From an uncultured Bacteroidota bacterium (GTDB lineage Bacteria > Bacteroidota > Bacteroidia > Flavobacteriales > Flavobacteriaceae): DNA of 64,000 nt. The stretch spans positions 1 to 64,000 of the forward strand of contig CABXHU010000005.1 of the NCBI GenBank assembly GCA_902512065.1, in the 5' to 3' direction. A program made the position numbers and the translations under genes. Positions 1 through 8,392 of the stretch are shown in pieces. The notes under the pieces were generated by a model that did no database searches, was not told the DNA's origin, and was given only the letters and a program-made list of their open reading frames with translations. How positions within the stretch are numbered: position 1 is the first letter of the stretch; each line of letters starts with the position of its first letter.

Positions 1-187
1 TAAAAGCCTCACAGCTATTACCATATGTGTTGCCATCACATCCACACACAGGTTGAAATTCTTCAGTACAAACTGATTCTAAATCGATTAGCGTTTCATC
101 CACACACATATTAGGGACATCATCAAAATCGTCACCACAAGCAAAGACAAGTGGAATAAATAGTAATAGTAGAATTAGCTTTTTCAT
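1..187 (-). CDS. Kazal-type inhibitor domain lipoprotein (3' part outside window)
   Basis: Read by hand; the ORF track omits it because it runs off the left edge. It starts with MKKLILLLLFIPLVFACGDD, a lipoprotein signal peptide whose lipobox ends at Cys17. The mature part contains CTEEFQPVCGCDGNTYGNSC, a close match to the Kazal serine-protease-inhibitor signature (C-x7-C, PVCG, DG, TY, N-x-C). The start lies 4 bp past the stop of the upstream FadL-like barrel gene, so the two should be co-transcribed. An outer-membrane-anchored protease inhibitor is inferred; the number of Kazal repeats cannot be seen. Family assignment is fairly sure, the target protease is unknown. Confidence 0.75.
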   Translation of the reverse strand, partial: MKKLILLLLFIPLVFACGDDFDDVPNMCVDETLIDLESVCTEEFQPVCGCDGNTYGNSCEAF

Positions 188-191
188 ATTA

Positions 192-1733
192 TTACATAAT
201 GCTTGTAATAGACAATTTGATAATAGTATTATTATTATCAATTGATGCTTGATTAGTCAAGCCTGCATCATATAGTTGATGATTATATTGTTTGTTATAC
301 TTTTCAAAAGATAAATCAATAGTATTAGATCGGAATTTATATCCAATACCTAGAGAGAATCCTGTTCTATCACTATATTGATCAGTATTAGCATATGGGC
401 TTCCGTCAATTCTATAACCGGCTCTGTAACTTATAGTATTTGATCTTATCTCAGCACCAATTCTATATGAATTAGCTACAGTTAGATTGTTATAGATTTC
501 CCAATTTAAATCAGAAAAATGGGTATCCTCTAAACCATCAATTGTTCTAAATTCCATTGCGCCATAATCCTTTCTAGAGTAATCAAAACTTATAAGTCCA
601 AATTTCTTTATTACTAGAGCCATACTAGCAGTTAGTTTAGAAGGTGTTTGAATAGTAAATTCTTCAAATACATTAATAGCATTAGGGTCTAAAACTACTG
701 TGTTTTCTTCATCAGCTTGATCAACAAATCTTGTAGCTAAATACTGTCTTGTTTCTTCTTTAATAGTATACCATACGGGTGAATCATAAGTAACTCCTAA
801 TCTTAGCCAATCTGTTAATTTTGCTATTGCACCAAATTGTAGTGAAAATCCAGAACCAAATCCTGAAAGTCTATTTTCAAAATTAACGTCAGTAATATGT
901 AAACCACCTGCTTGACCATTAGTATTAGATTCTTCTAAAATGTTATAGTTATCATAATCTACAAAATGTCCATTTAAATTAATACCCAGATACAATTTTT
1001 CTGAATATTGAGTTCCAATATTTGCGGTAAGTTTTCCATTATAACCTCTTGAAATAGAATAATATGTCTGATTAAATGTTCCTGGTGAAACATTTGATGT
1101 ATACGAAGTATTTTCATCTTCAAAAGAATCAGGCTCAATTATAAATGATTCATATCCTAAAAAAGCTTGTTGATGAGGATATCCAAAAGTGTTTCCTATA
1201 TCCACATAGGCGTCAGTTATTGTTTCATTTTCAAAAGCAGAAATTTGATCTAATCTTAATCCTTGTGCATTAGCTAGAAAATAGCTGTCAATAGAAGTAG
1301 AGTTTGTAAAATTTTTAGCAAAAAATTCATTAAAATTATTATTGGTTTGATCATAAGATAACCCTACAACAATTTTTTTCCATTTTTTAGCAGCACCAAT
1401 ATTATTAAAAACAAATACACCACCTATTTGATTCATAGCTAGATTAGATTTGTCTTGACTATTAGCTGCATTTAAAATAGAAATATTATTTGTTTTTTTA
1501 TCACTTGCAAATGATAATGAGAAATAACTATCACTAAAAATAGCTGATGATGCAGGATTGGCACTAATTGAAGAAATTTCTCCACCTAAAGCTCCAAAAG
1601 CACCTCCCATTGAAGAAAATCTTGCAGATCCATCAATATTATTATTGGTATAATTTAATGCATCTGAAATGTTTTGAGACATTAAATTAACGGTTGATAT
1701 GTAGAAAAAAATTATTAGAAATATTCTATTCAT
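192..1733 (-). CDS. Outer membrane protein, OmpP1/FadL/TodX family
   Basis: A 513-residue outer-membrane beta-barrel. The N-terminus (MNRIFLIIFFYISTVNLMSQ) is a signal peptide. It is followed by NYTNNNIDGSARFSSMGGAFGALGG and SANPASSAIF, the hallmark start of Bacteroidota OmpP1/FadL-like hydrophobic-compound transporters, where the mature N-terminus forms the hatch. The rest shows alternating hydrophobic strands and ends near LSITSIM, a strand-like terminus. The length fits the family (about 450-550). It is the middle gene of a minus-strand operon: 33 bp after the aromatic lipoprotein and 4 bp before the Kazal lipoprotein. Substrate is not predictable; fatty acids or other hydrophobic molecules are the family norm. 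Confidence 0.8.
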   Translation of the reverse strand: MNRIFLIIFFYISTVNLMSQNISDALNYTNNNIDGSARFSSMGGAFGALGGEISSISANPASSAIFSDSYFSLSFASDKKTNNISILNAANSQDKSNLAMNQIGGVFVFNNIGAAKKWKKIVVGLSYDQTNNNFNEFFAKNFTNSTSIDSYFLANAQGLRLDQISAFENETITDAYVDIGNTFGYPHQQAFLGYESFIIEPDSFEDENTSYTSNVSPGTFNQTYYSISRGYNGKLTANIGTQYSEKLYLGINLNGHFVDYDNYNILEESNTNGQAGGLHITDVNFENRLSGFGSGFSLQFGAIAKLTDWLRLGVTYDSPVWYTIKEETRQYLATRFVDQADEENTVVLDPNAINVFEEFTIQTPSKLTASMALVIKKFGLISFDYSRKDYGAMEFRTIDGLEDTHFSDLNWEIYNNLTVANSYRIGAEIRSNTISYRAGYRIDGSPYANTDQYSDRTGFSLGIGYKFRSNTIDLSFEKYNKQYNHQLYDAGLTNQASIDNNNTIIKLSITSIM

Positions 1734-1766
1734 AACTTATTGTATTTTAAATGAAATTTTATAGAA

Positions 1767-2921
1767 TTAGTAACCTCCAGATCTACCTCCAGATTTACCT
1801 CCACCACCTCTGCTTCCGCTACTACCACTGGAAGAAGGTTTTGAAATTGAAGAACCAGAACTAAAACTTGAACTAGAATTGTAGCTTGAACCAGAATTAT
1901 AGCTTGAGCCAGAATTATTGCTAGGCTTTGAGCTACCATATGAAGGTTTGCTATCACTAGAATTATAGCCACTTGGTTTATAATTGTAATTTGAAGCTGG
2001 CTTTGTATTTGATGCAGATGGTTTATATCCAGAACCATAATTAGAAACAGGTTTTGAATAATAATTAGGCTTTACTCTTGCAGCACTATTAATTCTATCT
2101 ACTCTTGAAATTCTATCTCTTAATGAAGAAGAACTTAGATTATTAACCCTGTCACCTATACTATTATTATTTGAATAACCAGATCTACTGGAAGAATTTG
2201 AATAACCAGATCTAGATGAAGTAGCATTCCTAGATCTTCTTCCTCCACTAATATATGCTATAGAAGAACTATTCCACATCCATTGATTTTGATAAAATCC
2301 GTTATTATAGTAGTGATAAGGGCTAGAGTAAAACGGGTGATAGTTATACCAACCACCATAACCCCAGCTTAAGAAAGGACTATAAAAATTATTATAGAAT
2401 CCTCCATGTGGATACATATAAGGAGCTAACCAATAATTATTATATCCATAACCCCAGTTATTCCATGCACTTCCATATCCATATCCATAATTATTTAACC
2501 ATATTGGATAATTCCACAACCTAGACCAACGAATACTAGAGTATGCAGGACCTCTATATAGATTTATTGTTAAATGATCAATATCTTCTCCCCATGGAGC
2601 ATAGTTATTGTTAATACTATCATTTTCAACTACACTTTGATAATTTTCAACGTCAGTAAATATAGAATCATTTAGAGGTTTTACCTGTTCATATTCCATT
2701 GCTTTTTCAGTAAATACTGTTTGATAATATGAATTTTTTGTTTTATCACTATAGACTGCATCTTGTACAACATCTTGTTGATATGATACATTTTTATTTT
2801 CATCATAAATACCGTCATTTATATTTCCAGAGTATTGGTATGATCCACAGGAAAATATAAAAACTGAAAACATGATCAATAAAATTGATCTTTTTACTAG
2901 AAGAAAATTGTATAATTGCAT
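1767..2921 (-). CDS. Lipoprotein with aromatic, Ser/Gly-rich low-complexity body
   Basis: The ORF track begins at 2978, but the ATG at 2921 (MQLYNFLLVKRSILLIMFSVFIFSC) is the better start because it gives a plain lipoprotein signal with lipobox Cys about 25 residues in, and a TATTTTTG promoter lies just upstream. The mature protein has a Tyr/Trp/Asn-rich middle (GYGYGSAWNNWGYGYNNYW) and a Ser/Lys/Gly-rich tail (SSGSSGSRGGGGKSGGRSGGY). It is the first gene of an operon with the FadL-like barrel and the Kazal lipoprotein. The composition suggests a surface-exposed or barrel-associated lipoprotein. I do not recognise a domain; function unknown. Confidence 0.6.
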   Translation of the reverse strand: MQLYNFLLVKRSILLIMFSVFIFSCGSYQYSGNINDGIYDENKNVSYQQDVVQDAVYSDKTKNSYYQTVFTEKAMEYEQVKPLNDSIFTDVENYQSVVENDSINNNYAPWGEDIDHLTINLYRGPAYSSIRWSRLWNYPIWLNNYGYGYGSAWNNWGYGYNNYWLAPYMYPHGGFYNNFYSPFLSWGYGGWYNYHPFYSSPYHYYNNGFYQNQWMWNSSSIAYISGGRRSRNATSSRSGYSNSSSRSGYSNNNSIGDRVNNLSSSSLRDRISRVDRINSAARVKPNYYSKPVSNYGSGYKPSASNTKPASNYNYKPSGYNSSDSKPSYGSSKPSNNSGSSYNSGSSYNSSSSFSSGSSISKPSSSGSSGSRGGGGKSGGRSGGY

Positions 2922-2949
2922 ATCTCTATAATTTAATTGTTGAACAAAA

Positions 2950-2978
2950 CAAAAATAGTTAGATTTGTAAATCAACAA
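2950..2978 (-). promoter_or_regulatory. Bacteroidota-type promoter for the lipoprotein-FadL-Kazal operon
   Basis: On the minus strand, TATTTTTG (2957-2950) matches the TAnnTTTG -7 element and a TTG (2978-2976) sits 18 bp upstream as the -33 element. The -7 box lies about 28 bp before the ATG at 2921. Match to the known consensus is seen; activity is inferred. Confidence 0.5.
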
Positions 2979-2992
2979 ATGTTATCTATTAA

Positions 2993-3011
2993 CACAACTG
3001 CAATAGTTGTG
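2993..3011. promoter_or_regulatory. Perfect 7-bp inverted repeat between divergent genes (operator-like)
   Basis: CACAACT-GCAAT-AGTTGTG is a perfect inverted repeat ending 15 bp before the proS ATG and lying upstream of the -33 element of the divergent operon. It could be an operator or a hairpin in the short proS leader. No T-run follows, so it is not a terminator. Confidence 0.4.
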
Positions 3012-3026
3012 CCAATTTACAAATAA

Positions 3027-4505
3027 ATGGCAAAAAATCTTACAAGTAAACAAGAAGATTATTCAAAATGGTATAATGATCTGGTTGTTAAAGCAGGTTT
3101 AGCAGAGAATTCTTCAGTTAGAGGATGTATGGTTATTAAACCATATGGTTATGCTATTTGGGAAAAAATGCAAGCCCAATTAGATAAGATGTTTAAGGCG
3201 ACAGGACATCAAAATGCATATTTTCCTTTATTTGTGCCTAAGAGTTTATTTGAGGCTGAAGAGAAGAATGCTGAAGGTTTTGCTAAAGAATGCGCGATTG
3301 TTACACATTATAGGCTTGAGACCGATCCTGATAACCCAAAGAAGTTAAGAGTTGATCCAAAGGCCAAACTAGAGGAGGAGTTAATTATAAGACCAACTAG
3401 TGAAGCTATTATATGGAGCACTTATAAAAAATGGATTCAGTCCTATAGAGATTTGCCTATTTTGATTAATCAATGGGCAAATGTAGTAAGATGGGAGATG
3501 AGAACAAGATTGTTTTTGAGAACTGCAGAATTTTTATGGCAAGAAGGACATACAGCACATCAAACTAAAGATGAAGCAATGGAGGAAGCACTGATGATAA
3601 ACTCATTATATGCTGAATTTGCTGAAAAATACATGTCAATGCCGGTAATACAAGGTTTAAAATCTGAAAATGAACGATTTGCGGGAGCGGAAGAGACCTT
3701 TTGTATTGAGGCGCTTATGCAAGATGGTAAAGCATTACAAGCAGGAACTTCACATTTTTTAGGACAGAATTTTGCAAAAGCATTTGATGTAAAATTTGCA
3801 GATAAAGAAGGAAAACTTAATTATGTTTGGGCCACTTCATGGGGTGTGTCTTCTAGATTAATGGGAGCACTGATAATGACACATAGCGACGACAAAGGTC
3901 TTGTATTGCCTCCTAAATTAGCACCAATTCAAGTGGTAATAGTTCCAATTTATAATAGTGATAACGATCTTGAGTCAATTTCTAATATTGTTGAAGATAT
4001 TCAAGCTAAATTAACAGAGTTAGGTATTTCAGTCAAATATGATAATAGGGATACTTTAAGACCAGGAGCAAAATTTGCTCAACATGAATTACAAGGAGTG
4101 CCTATTAGAATAGCAATTGGACCTAAGGATTTAGAGAACAAGTCTGTAGAAGTATCTAGAAGAGATCTTCTTTCAAAGGAAAATGTTAAAATGGAGAATC
4201 TTGTAGAACATATATCTAAATTATTGTCTGATATCCAAGAAAACTTATTTAAAAGAGCTTTAAAATTTAGAGAAGATCATATTACTGAAGTTGATTCTTT
4301 TGATGAGTTTCAGCAGGTTTTAAAAGACAAGGGAGGTTTTATTTCTGCTCATTGGGATGGAACAAATGAAACAGAAGATAAAATTAAAGAAATTACAAAG
4401 GCTACAATTAGATGTATCCCTAATGAAGAATCTCCAGCTACTGGTAAATGTGTTTATAGTGGAAACCCGTCAAATCAACGTGTTTTATTTGCTAAAGCAT
4501 ACTAA
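3027..4505 (+). CDS. proS: Prolyl-tRNA synthetase (eukaryote/archaea-like form)
   Basis: Charges tRNA-Pro with proline in the cytoplasm. At 492 residues it lacks the large insertion of the long bacterial ProRS and matches the shorter eukaryote-like type used by Bacteroidota. Visible class II features are the N-terminal [16 protein letters not shown] and [19 protein letters not shown], and motif 2 [24 protein letters not shown] (about 155-178). They continue with [14 protein letters not shown], the anticodon-binding domain ([10 protein letters not shown]), and a C-terminal zinc-domain-like region ending KAY with Cys residues ([15 protein letters not shown]). It is monocistronic, with a small hairpin after the stop and an operator-like repeat before the start. 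Confidence 0.95.
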   Translation: MAKNLTSKQEDYSKWYNDLVVKAGLAENSSVRGCMVIKPYGYAIWEKMQAQLDKMFKATGHQNAYFPLFVPKSLFEAEEKNAEGFAKECAIVTHYRLETDPDNPKKLRVDPKAKLEEELIIRPTSEAIIWSTYKKWIQSYRDLPILINQWANVVRWEMRTRLFLRTAEFLWQEGHTAHQTKDEAMEEALMINSLYAEFAEKYMSMPVIQGLKSENERFAGAEETFCIEALMQDGKALQAGTSHFLGQNFAKAFDVKFADKEGKLNYVWATSWGVSSRLMGALIMTHSDDKGLVLPPKLAPIQVVIVPIYNSDNDLESISNIVEDIQAKLTELGISVKYDNRDTLRPGAKFAQHELQGVPIRIAIGPKDLENKSVEVSRRDLLSKENVKMENLVEHISKLLSDIQENLFKRALKFREDHITEVDSFDEFQQVLKDKGGFISAHWDGTNETEDKIKEITKATIRCIPNEESPATGKCVYSGNPSNQRVLFAKAY

Positions 4506-4520
4506 AATATATTCCTGAAA

Positions 4521-4537
4521 AACTTCTCGAAGAAGTT
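4521..4537 (+). terminator. Weak hairpin after proS
   Basis: AACTTC-TCGAA-GAAGTT, 16 bp after the proS stop, with an A-tract before it but no clean T-tract after. It may be a 3' end signal for proS. It also overlaps the -33 region of the tRNA-Glu promoter. Confidence 0.3.
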
Positions 4538-4565
4538 GTATCATATAAAAATAGTTGTATTTTTG
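4536..4565 (+). promoter_or_regulatory. Promoter of tRNA-Glu (TTG-N19-TATTTTTG)
   Basis: TTG at 4536-4538 and TATTTTTG at 4558-4565 are separated by 19 bp, a full match to the Bacteroidota -33/-7 pattern. The tRNA begins 28 bp downstream. Confidence 0.6.
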
Positions 4566-4592
4566 CATCCGCAACAATTAGTTGACTGTATG

Positions 4593-4664
4593 GGCCCGTT
4601 CGTCTATCGGCTAGGACGCCAGGTTTTCATCCTGGTAAGAGGGGTTCGATTCCCCTACGGGCTA
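4593..4664 (+). tRNA. tRNA-Glu (anticodon TTC)
   Basis: A 72-nt cloverleaf: acceptor GGCCCGT/ACGGGCT, D-arm TCTATCGGCTAGGA, anticodon stem CCAGG/CCTGG with loop TTTTCAT (anticodon TTC), and T-arm GAGGGGTTCGATTCCCCT. No CCA is encoded at the end of the T/acceptor side (CTACTAAAT follows). It lies between proS and rpsT and may be co-transcribed with rpsT. Confidence 0.93.
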
Positions 4665-4686
4665 CTAAATTAAATTGAATTAAAAT

Positions 4687-4941
4687 ATGGCAAATCATAA
4701 ATCTGCTTTAAAAAGAATTAGAAGTAACGAATTAAAGCGTGTAAGAAACAGGTACCAACATAAAAGTACCAGAAGTGCTATGAAGAAGTTTTTTGAGTTA
4801 ACAAAAAAGAAGGATGCTCAAAAAGAATTACCATCTATTATTTCTATGATAGATAAGCTAGCTAAAAACAGTATTATTCATGACAATAAAGCGTCAAATT
4901 TAAAATCTAATTTGACAAAGCATATAGCAGGATTAAAATAA
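4687..4941 (+). CDS. rpsT: 30S ribosomal protein S20
   Basis: Binds 16S rRNA early in small-subunit assembly. The 84-residue, very basic, helical protein begins MANHKSALKRIRSNELKRVRNRYQHKSTRSAMKKF, a direct match to S20, with the usual length. The start is 22 bp after tRNA-Glu, suggesting that they share a transcript. The convergent rho gene ends 69 bp further on. Confidence 0.95.
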   Translation: MANHKSALKRIRSNELKRVRNRYQHKSTRSAMKKFFELTKKKDAQKELPSIISMIDKLAKNSIIHDNKASNLKSNLTKHIAGLK

Positions 4942-5010
4942 TTTTTTAATTACTTTCTCAAACAATTAAAAATACTCTTGTAAATAATATACTTCCCAAT
5001 TCTTTCTTTG

Positions 5011-6501
5011 TTATCCGTTCATTGAAATAAGAAACTCTTCATTATTTAAAGTTTTCTTAAATCGATCATTTACAAATTCCATAGCTTCTACTGGATTCAT
5101 ATCAGCTAGGTATTTTCTCATTACCCACATTCTTTGAATAGTTTTTTCATCTAATAATAGATCATCTCTTCTAGTACTTGATGAAGTAAGGTCTATAGCA
5201 GGGAATATTCTTCTATTAGAAATGTTTCTATCCAATTGAAGTTCCATATTACCAGTTCCTTTAAATTCCTCAAAAATTACTTCATCCATTTTAGATCCTG
5301 TTTCAGTTAATGCAGTAGCAATAATAGATAAAGAGCCTCCATTTTCAATATTTCTTGCAGCACCAAAAAATCTCTTAGGTTTATGTAGTGCATTAGCATC
5401 CACACCACCACTTAATATTTTACCTGATGCTGGCTGTACAGTATTGTAAGCCCTAGCAAGCCTAGTAATAGAATCTAGAAGAATTACCACATCATACCCA
5501 CATTCAACTAATCTTTTAGCTTTTTCTAGAACTATATTTGCTATTCTAACATGTTCATGTGCCTCTTTATCAAATGTTGATGCAATGACTTCGCCTTTTA
5601 CATTCCTTTGCATATCTGTTACTTCTTCTGGTCTTTCATCAATAAGTAATATAATTTGATATACTTCTGGATGATTAGCTGCGATTGCATTAGCAATATC
5701 TTTCAATAGCATTGTTTTACCAGTTTTAGGCTGAGAAACTATCATTCCTCTTTGTCCTTTACCAATTGGTGAAAATAAATCCATTACTCTAGTAGAAATT
5801 GTATTGTTTTTGTCAGCTAAAACAAATTTTTCATTAGGAAACAATGGCGTTAAGTGTTCAAAAGACACCCTGTCCCTTACAATTTTTGGTTCTAGTCCAT
5901 TAATCTTGTTTACTTGAATCAATGGAAAATATTTTTCTCCTTCTTTTGGAGGTCTAACATTCCCTAGAATAGTATCTCCTTTTTTTAAACCAAATAATCT
6001 AATTTGTGATTGAGACACATATATATCATCTGGGGATGATAAATAATGGTAATCAGAAGATCTTAGAAAACCATATCCATCTTGCATAACATCTAACACA
6101 CCTTCACTTTCAATGATTGCATCAAATTCGTAATCAGGCTCTCTATAACGATTCCTATTATCCCTATTTCCATTTGGTTCTTTAGAATCATTTTTGCTAT
6201 TATTCCTAGGGTTATTTCTGTTTTTATTTTGTCTAGAATAATTTTCTGAATGTTTTTTGTTAGAATCATTATTCTTTGTCACTTCTTTTTTCGGCGCTTC
6301 TTTTTTCGGCGCTTCTTTTTTAGGCGCTTCTTTTTTTTGCGCTTCCTTCTTATTAGTTTCAGGATTAGAAGCTTGGTGATCTAATATTTTATATACTAAA
6401 TCAAGTTTTTTTAGAGTTTTGAATTTAGAAATTTTTAATTCTTGAGCAATTTCTTGTAATTCAGATAGTTTTTTTTCTTTTAGTTTAGAAATTTCAAACA
6501 T
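5011..6501 (-). CDS. rho: Transcription termination factor Rho with repeat-rich N-terminal insert
   Basis: ATP-dependent RNA helicase that ends transcription. The 496 residues comprise a Rho N-terminal helical domain ([32 protein letters not shown], 12-45), a low-complexity basic/acidic insert with KKEAP repeats and an Asn/Arg-rich stretch (50-125), an RNA-binding OB fold ([39 protein letters not shown]), and the RecA-like ATPase. The ATPase has Walker [10 protein letters not shown] near 260, Walker [18 protein letters not shown]-loop [21 protein letters not shown], and C-terminal [21 protein letters not shown]. Disordered N-terminal inserts are common in Bacteroidota Rho. It is a single gene; the DUF4293 gene diverges upstream. 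Confidence 0.95.
   Translation of the reverse strand: MFEISKLKEKKLSELQEIAQELKISKFKTLKKLDLVYKILDHQASNPETNKKEAQKKEAPKKEAPKKEAPKKEVTKNNDSNKKHSENYSRQNKNRNNPRNNSKNDSKEPNGNRDNRNRYREPDYEFDAIIESEGVLDVMQDGYGFLRSSDYHYLSSPDDIYVSQSQIRLFGLKKGDTILGNVRPPKEGEKYFPLIQVNKINGLEPKIVRDRVSFEHLTPLFPNEKFVLADKNNTISTRVMDLFSPIGKGQRGMIVSQPKTGKTMLLKDIANAIAANHPEVYQIILLIDERPEEVTDMQRNVKGEVIASTFDKEAHEHVRIANIVLEKAKRLVECGYDVVILLDSITRLARAYNTVQPASGKILSGGVDANALHKPKRFFGAARNIENGGSLSIIATALTETGSKMDEVIFEEFKGTGNMELQLDRNISNRRIFPAIDLTSSSTRRDDLLLDEKTIQRMWVMRKYLADMNPVEAMEFVNDRFKKTLNNEEFLISMNG
6281..6350 (-). repeat. 15-nt tandem repeat inside rho (KKEAP units)
   Basis: Plus-strand units of the form ggcgcttcttttttc are repeated about four times, encoding [18 protein letters not shown] in the disordered Rho insert. 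The last units are imperfect (EAQ, EVT). Confidence 0.75.
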
Positions 6502-6672
6502 TTTAATTTTTTTATTAATTATTATTTTAATCTATTATAATATCTTATGAGTAGTAAATCAGCTAGTGATTTTTAAAAATTTATTGAAGTAAAAATTCGA
6601 AGTTAATTAAGAATTATATCTGTGATCTTGAATAATTCTGGTACAATAATACAACTTTTTTTTTAAAACTCT

Positions 6673-6680
6673 TAAATTTG
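6673..6680 (+). promoter_or_regulatory. -7 element TAAATTTG before the DUF4293 gene
   Basis: TAAATTTG fits TAnnTTTG and ends 16 bp before the ATG at 6697. No clear TTG -33 element was found at the usual distance. Confidence 0.4.
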
Positions 6681-6696
6681 TATAAATTTATAGTTT

Positions 6697-7098
6697 ATGA
6701 TTCAAAGAATTCAATCTCTGTATTTATTTATTTGTTCAATAATTAACTTGGCGTTTTGCTATCATTTATATTTTGGAAATGAAATTGCTAAGTTTTTTTT
6801 AGTTACAGAATCAAATATTCCCTTAGAGGTTATTTTATTGTTTCCATTAAGTATTTCTGTAATTTCTTTTTATACCATATTTAAACACAAGAACAGACAG
6901 ACTCAGTTTGTATTAAATAGACTTTCAATTATTCTATGTTTTGTTTTTGTTGGAATTCTGATATTTATGTTTGATATAATCTCTAGTTTTGAATGGATAA
7001 ATCTAGTTCCATTATTTTCAATTGTATTATTAGTACTTGCAAATAGAGCTATAAAAAAAGATGAAGATTTAATAAGATCCATTGATAGGATCAGATAA
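6697..7098 (+). CDS. DUF4293 family integral membrane protein
   Basis: A 133-residue protein starting MIQRIQSLYLFICSIINLAFCYHLYF. That MIQRIQS(L/I)YL opening followed by four hydrophobic segments (about 5-25, 42-60, 73-93, 100-117) and a charged tail (RAIKKDEDLIRSIDRIR) is the signature of DUF4293, a Bacteroidota-specific family usually located beside rho. It diverges from rho here too. Function is unknown; inner-membrane location is inferred from the hydrophobic profile. Confidence 0.8.
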   Translation: MIQRIQSLYLFICSIINLAFCYHLYFGNEIAKFFLVTESNIPLEVILLFPLSISVISFYTIFKHKNRQTQFVLNRLSIILCFVFVGILIFMFDIISSFEWINLVPLFSIVLLVLANRAIKKDEDLIRSIDRIR

Positions 7099-7590
7099 TT
7101 ATCTTTTAATCTCTATTACAGATAGATTTTCAATTTTTTCTCCACTTATTTCAAATTGAATCATTGTTCTGACACTATGAAGTCCATGTTTTCCAATAGC
7201 ACCTGGATTAATGTGTAAAAGATCTAATTCTTTGTCATTTATGACTTTTAATATGTGAGAATGACCACATATAAAAAGATCAGGAGGATTTGATTTTAGT
7301 TCTTCTAAGATCTTTGGATTATATCTTTTTGGATAACCACCAATATGGGTAATCCAAACATCAACTTTTTCACACATAAATCTATTATGCAATGGAAATT
7401 CAGTTCTAATATTATGATCATCAATATTCCCATAAACAGCTTTTAATGGTTTTATTTTTTTTAGCTTATCTGTAACTGAAATATCTCCAATATCACCAGC
7501 ATGCCAAATTTCATCTACTCTACTGGCATATTTGACGATTTTTTCATCAATATATCCGTGAGTGTCAGAAATTAAAAGAATTTTTTTCAT
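7099..7590 (-). CDS. YfcE/MJ0936-type metallophosphoesterase
   Basis: A compact 163-residue calcineurin-like phosphoesterase. The metal-ligand motifs are in order: ISDTHGY (8-14), WHAGDIGD (30-36), VYGNIDDH (GN-D/H), THIGGYP and ICGHSHILKV (GHSH), then LHINPGAIGKHG. These match the YfcE family of metal-dependent phosphodiesterases. The natural substrate is not predictable. It converges with the DUF4293 gene (adjacent stops) and diverges from truA; a TACATTTG -7 element lies 42 bp upstream. Confidence 0.85.
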   Translation of the reverse strand: MKKILLISDTHGYIDEKIVKYASRVDEIWHAGDIGDISVTDKLKKIKPLKAVYGNIDDHNIRTEFPLHNRFMCEKVDVWITHIGGYPKRYNPKILEELKSNPPDLFICGHSHILKVINDKELDLLHINPGAIGKHGLHSVRTMIQFEISGEKIENLSVIEIKR

Positions 7591-7614
7591 TTTTTAATCT
7601 AGCAAGATTAAGTA

Positions 7615-7622
7615 TATATTTG
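7615..7622 (+). promoter_or_regulatory. -7 element TATATTTG before truA
   Basis: TATATTTG fits TAnnTTTG and ends 26 bp before the TTG start of truA. It lies only 9 bp from an opposing element (7632-7639) for the phosphoesterase gene. Confidence 0.45.
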
Positions 7623-7631
7623 TCATTTAAA

Positions 7632-7639
7632 CAAATGTA
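7632..7639 (-). promoter_or_regulatory. -7 element TACATTTG for the phosphoesterase gene
   Basis: On the minus strand TACATTTG fits TAnnTTTG, 42 bp before the ATG at 7590. It faces the truA -7 box head to head. Confidence 0.4.
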
Positions 7640-7648
7640 GCAAATACC

Positions 7649-8392
7649 TTGAGATATTTTCTTGAAATTTCATATAACGGATCTACTTTTCATGGATGGC
7701 AAATACAACCTAACGCTATTACTGTACAGGAAACAATTGAAGATGCTTTAAAAACTCTATTAAAAGAAGAGATTAAAATAGTAGGAGCTGGCAGAACTGA
7801 TACCGGTGTTCACGCAAGACATATGTGCGCCCATTTTGATTATAAGAAGGATTTTGGATTAGTAGAATTAAAAAATAATTTAAACTCATTTTTGAATAAG
7901 GAAATTTATATTAATGATATTTATAGGGTAGAAGATGAGACTCATGCCAGATTTAGTGCAATAAGTAGGGAGTATGAATATTATATTTCCTTAAAAAAGA
8001 ATGTCTTTAATTATAAAACAACTCATTTAATTCAACAAGACTTGAATATTGAAAAAATGAAACAAGCATTACTAATAATTAAGGATTATGAAGATTTTGA
8101 AGCATTTTCTAAATCGAATACTGATGTAAAAACATATCTGTGTAATATTATGAGTTGTTCATTAGTTAAAAAAGAAAATATCATAATATTTAAGATAAAG
8201 GCTAATAGATTTTTAAGAAATATGGTAAGAGCAATTATGGGTACTATACTAGAAATAGGTTTAGAAAAAATTTCTTTAGAGGAATTACGTACTATACTTA
8301 AATCTAAAGATCGATCGAAAGCAGGGCCTTCAATGCCTGCTCATGCTTTATTTTTAACTAAAGTTGAATATCCAAGTAATATTAAATTATAA
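7649..8392 (+). CDS. truA: tRNA pseudouridine(38-40) synthase TruA
   Basis: Converts U38-U40 of the tRNA anticodon arm to pseudouridine. The 247 residues open with MRYFLEISYNGSTFHGWQIQPNAITVQETIEDALKTLL. They contain the catalytic-Asp motif GAGRTDTGVHARHMCAHFD (about 48-66), RFSAISREYEYYI, and RFLRNMVRAIMGTILEIG in the C-terminal half, all standard for TruA. The only in-frame start that keeps this N-terminus is TTG at 7649; the nearby upstream ATG is followed by TAG. The stop overlaps the next ATG by one base (TAATG), so the exporter gene is translationally coupled. Confidence 0.95.
   Translation: MRYFLEISYNGSTFHGWQIQPNAITVQETIEDALKTLLKEEIKIVGAGRTDTGVHARHMCAHFDYKKDFGLVELKNNLNSFLNKEIYINDIYRVEDETHARFSAISREYEYYISLKKNVFNYKTTHLIQQDLNIEKMKQALLIIKDYEDFEAFSKSNTDVKTYLCNIMSCSLVKKENIIIFKIKANRFLRNMVRAIMGTILEIGLEKISLEELRTILKSKDRSKAGPSMPAHALFLTKVEYPSNIKL

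Noticed and set aside
1730-2038. 102-codon minus-strand ORF rich in Val/Leu/Gln
   Set aside because: It is an out-of-frame reading of the low-complexity lipoprotein tail.
4520-4592. Small RNA between proS and tRNA-Glu
   Set aside because: The hairpin and spacing are explained by a weak proS 3' end and the tRNA promoter.
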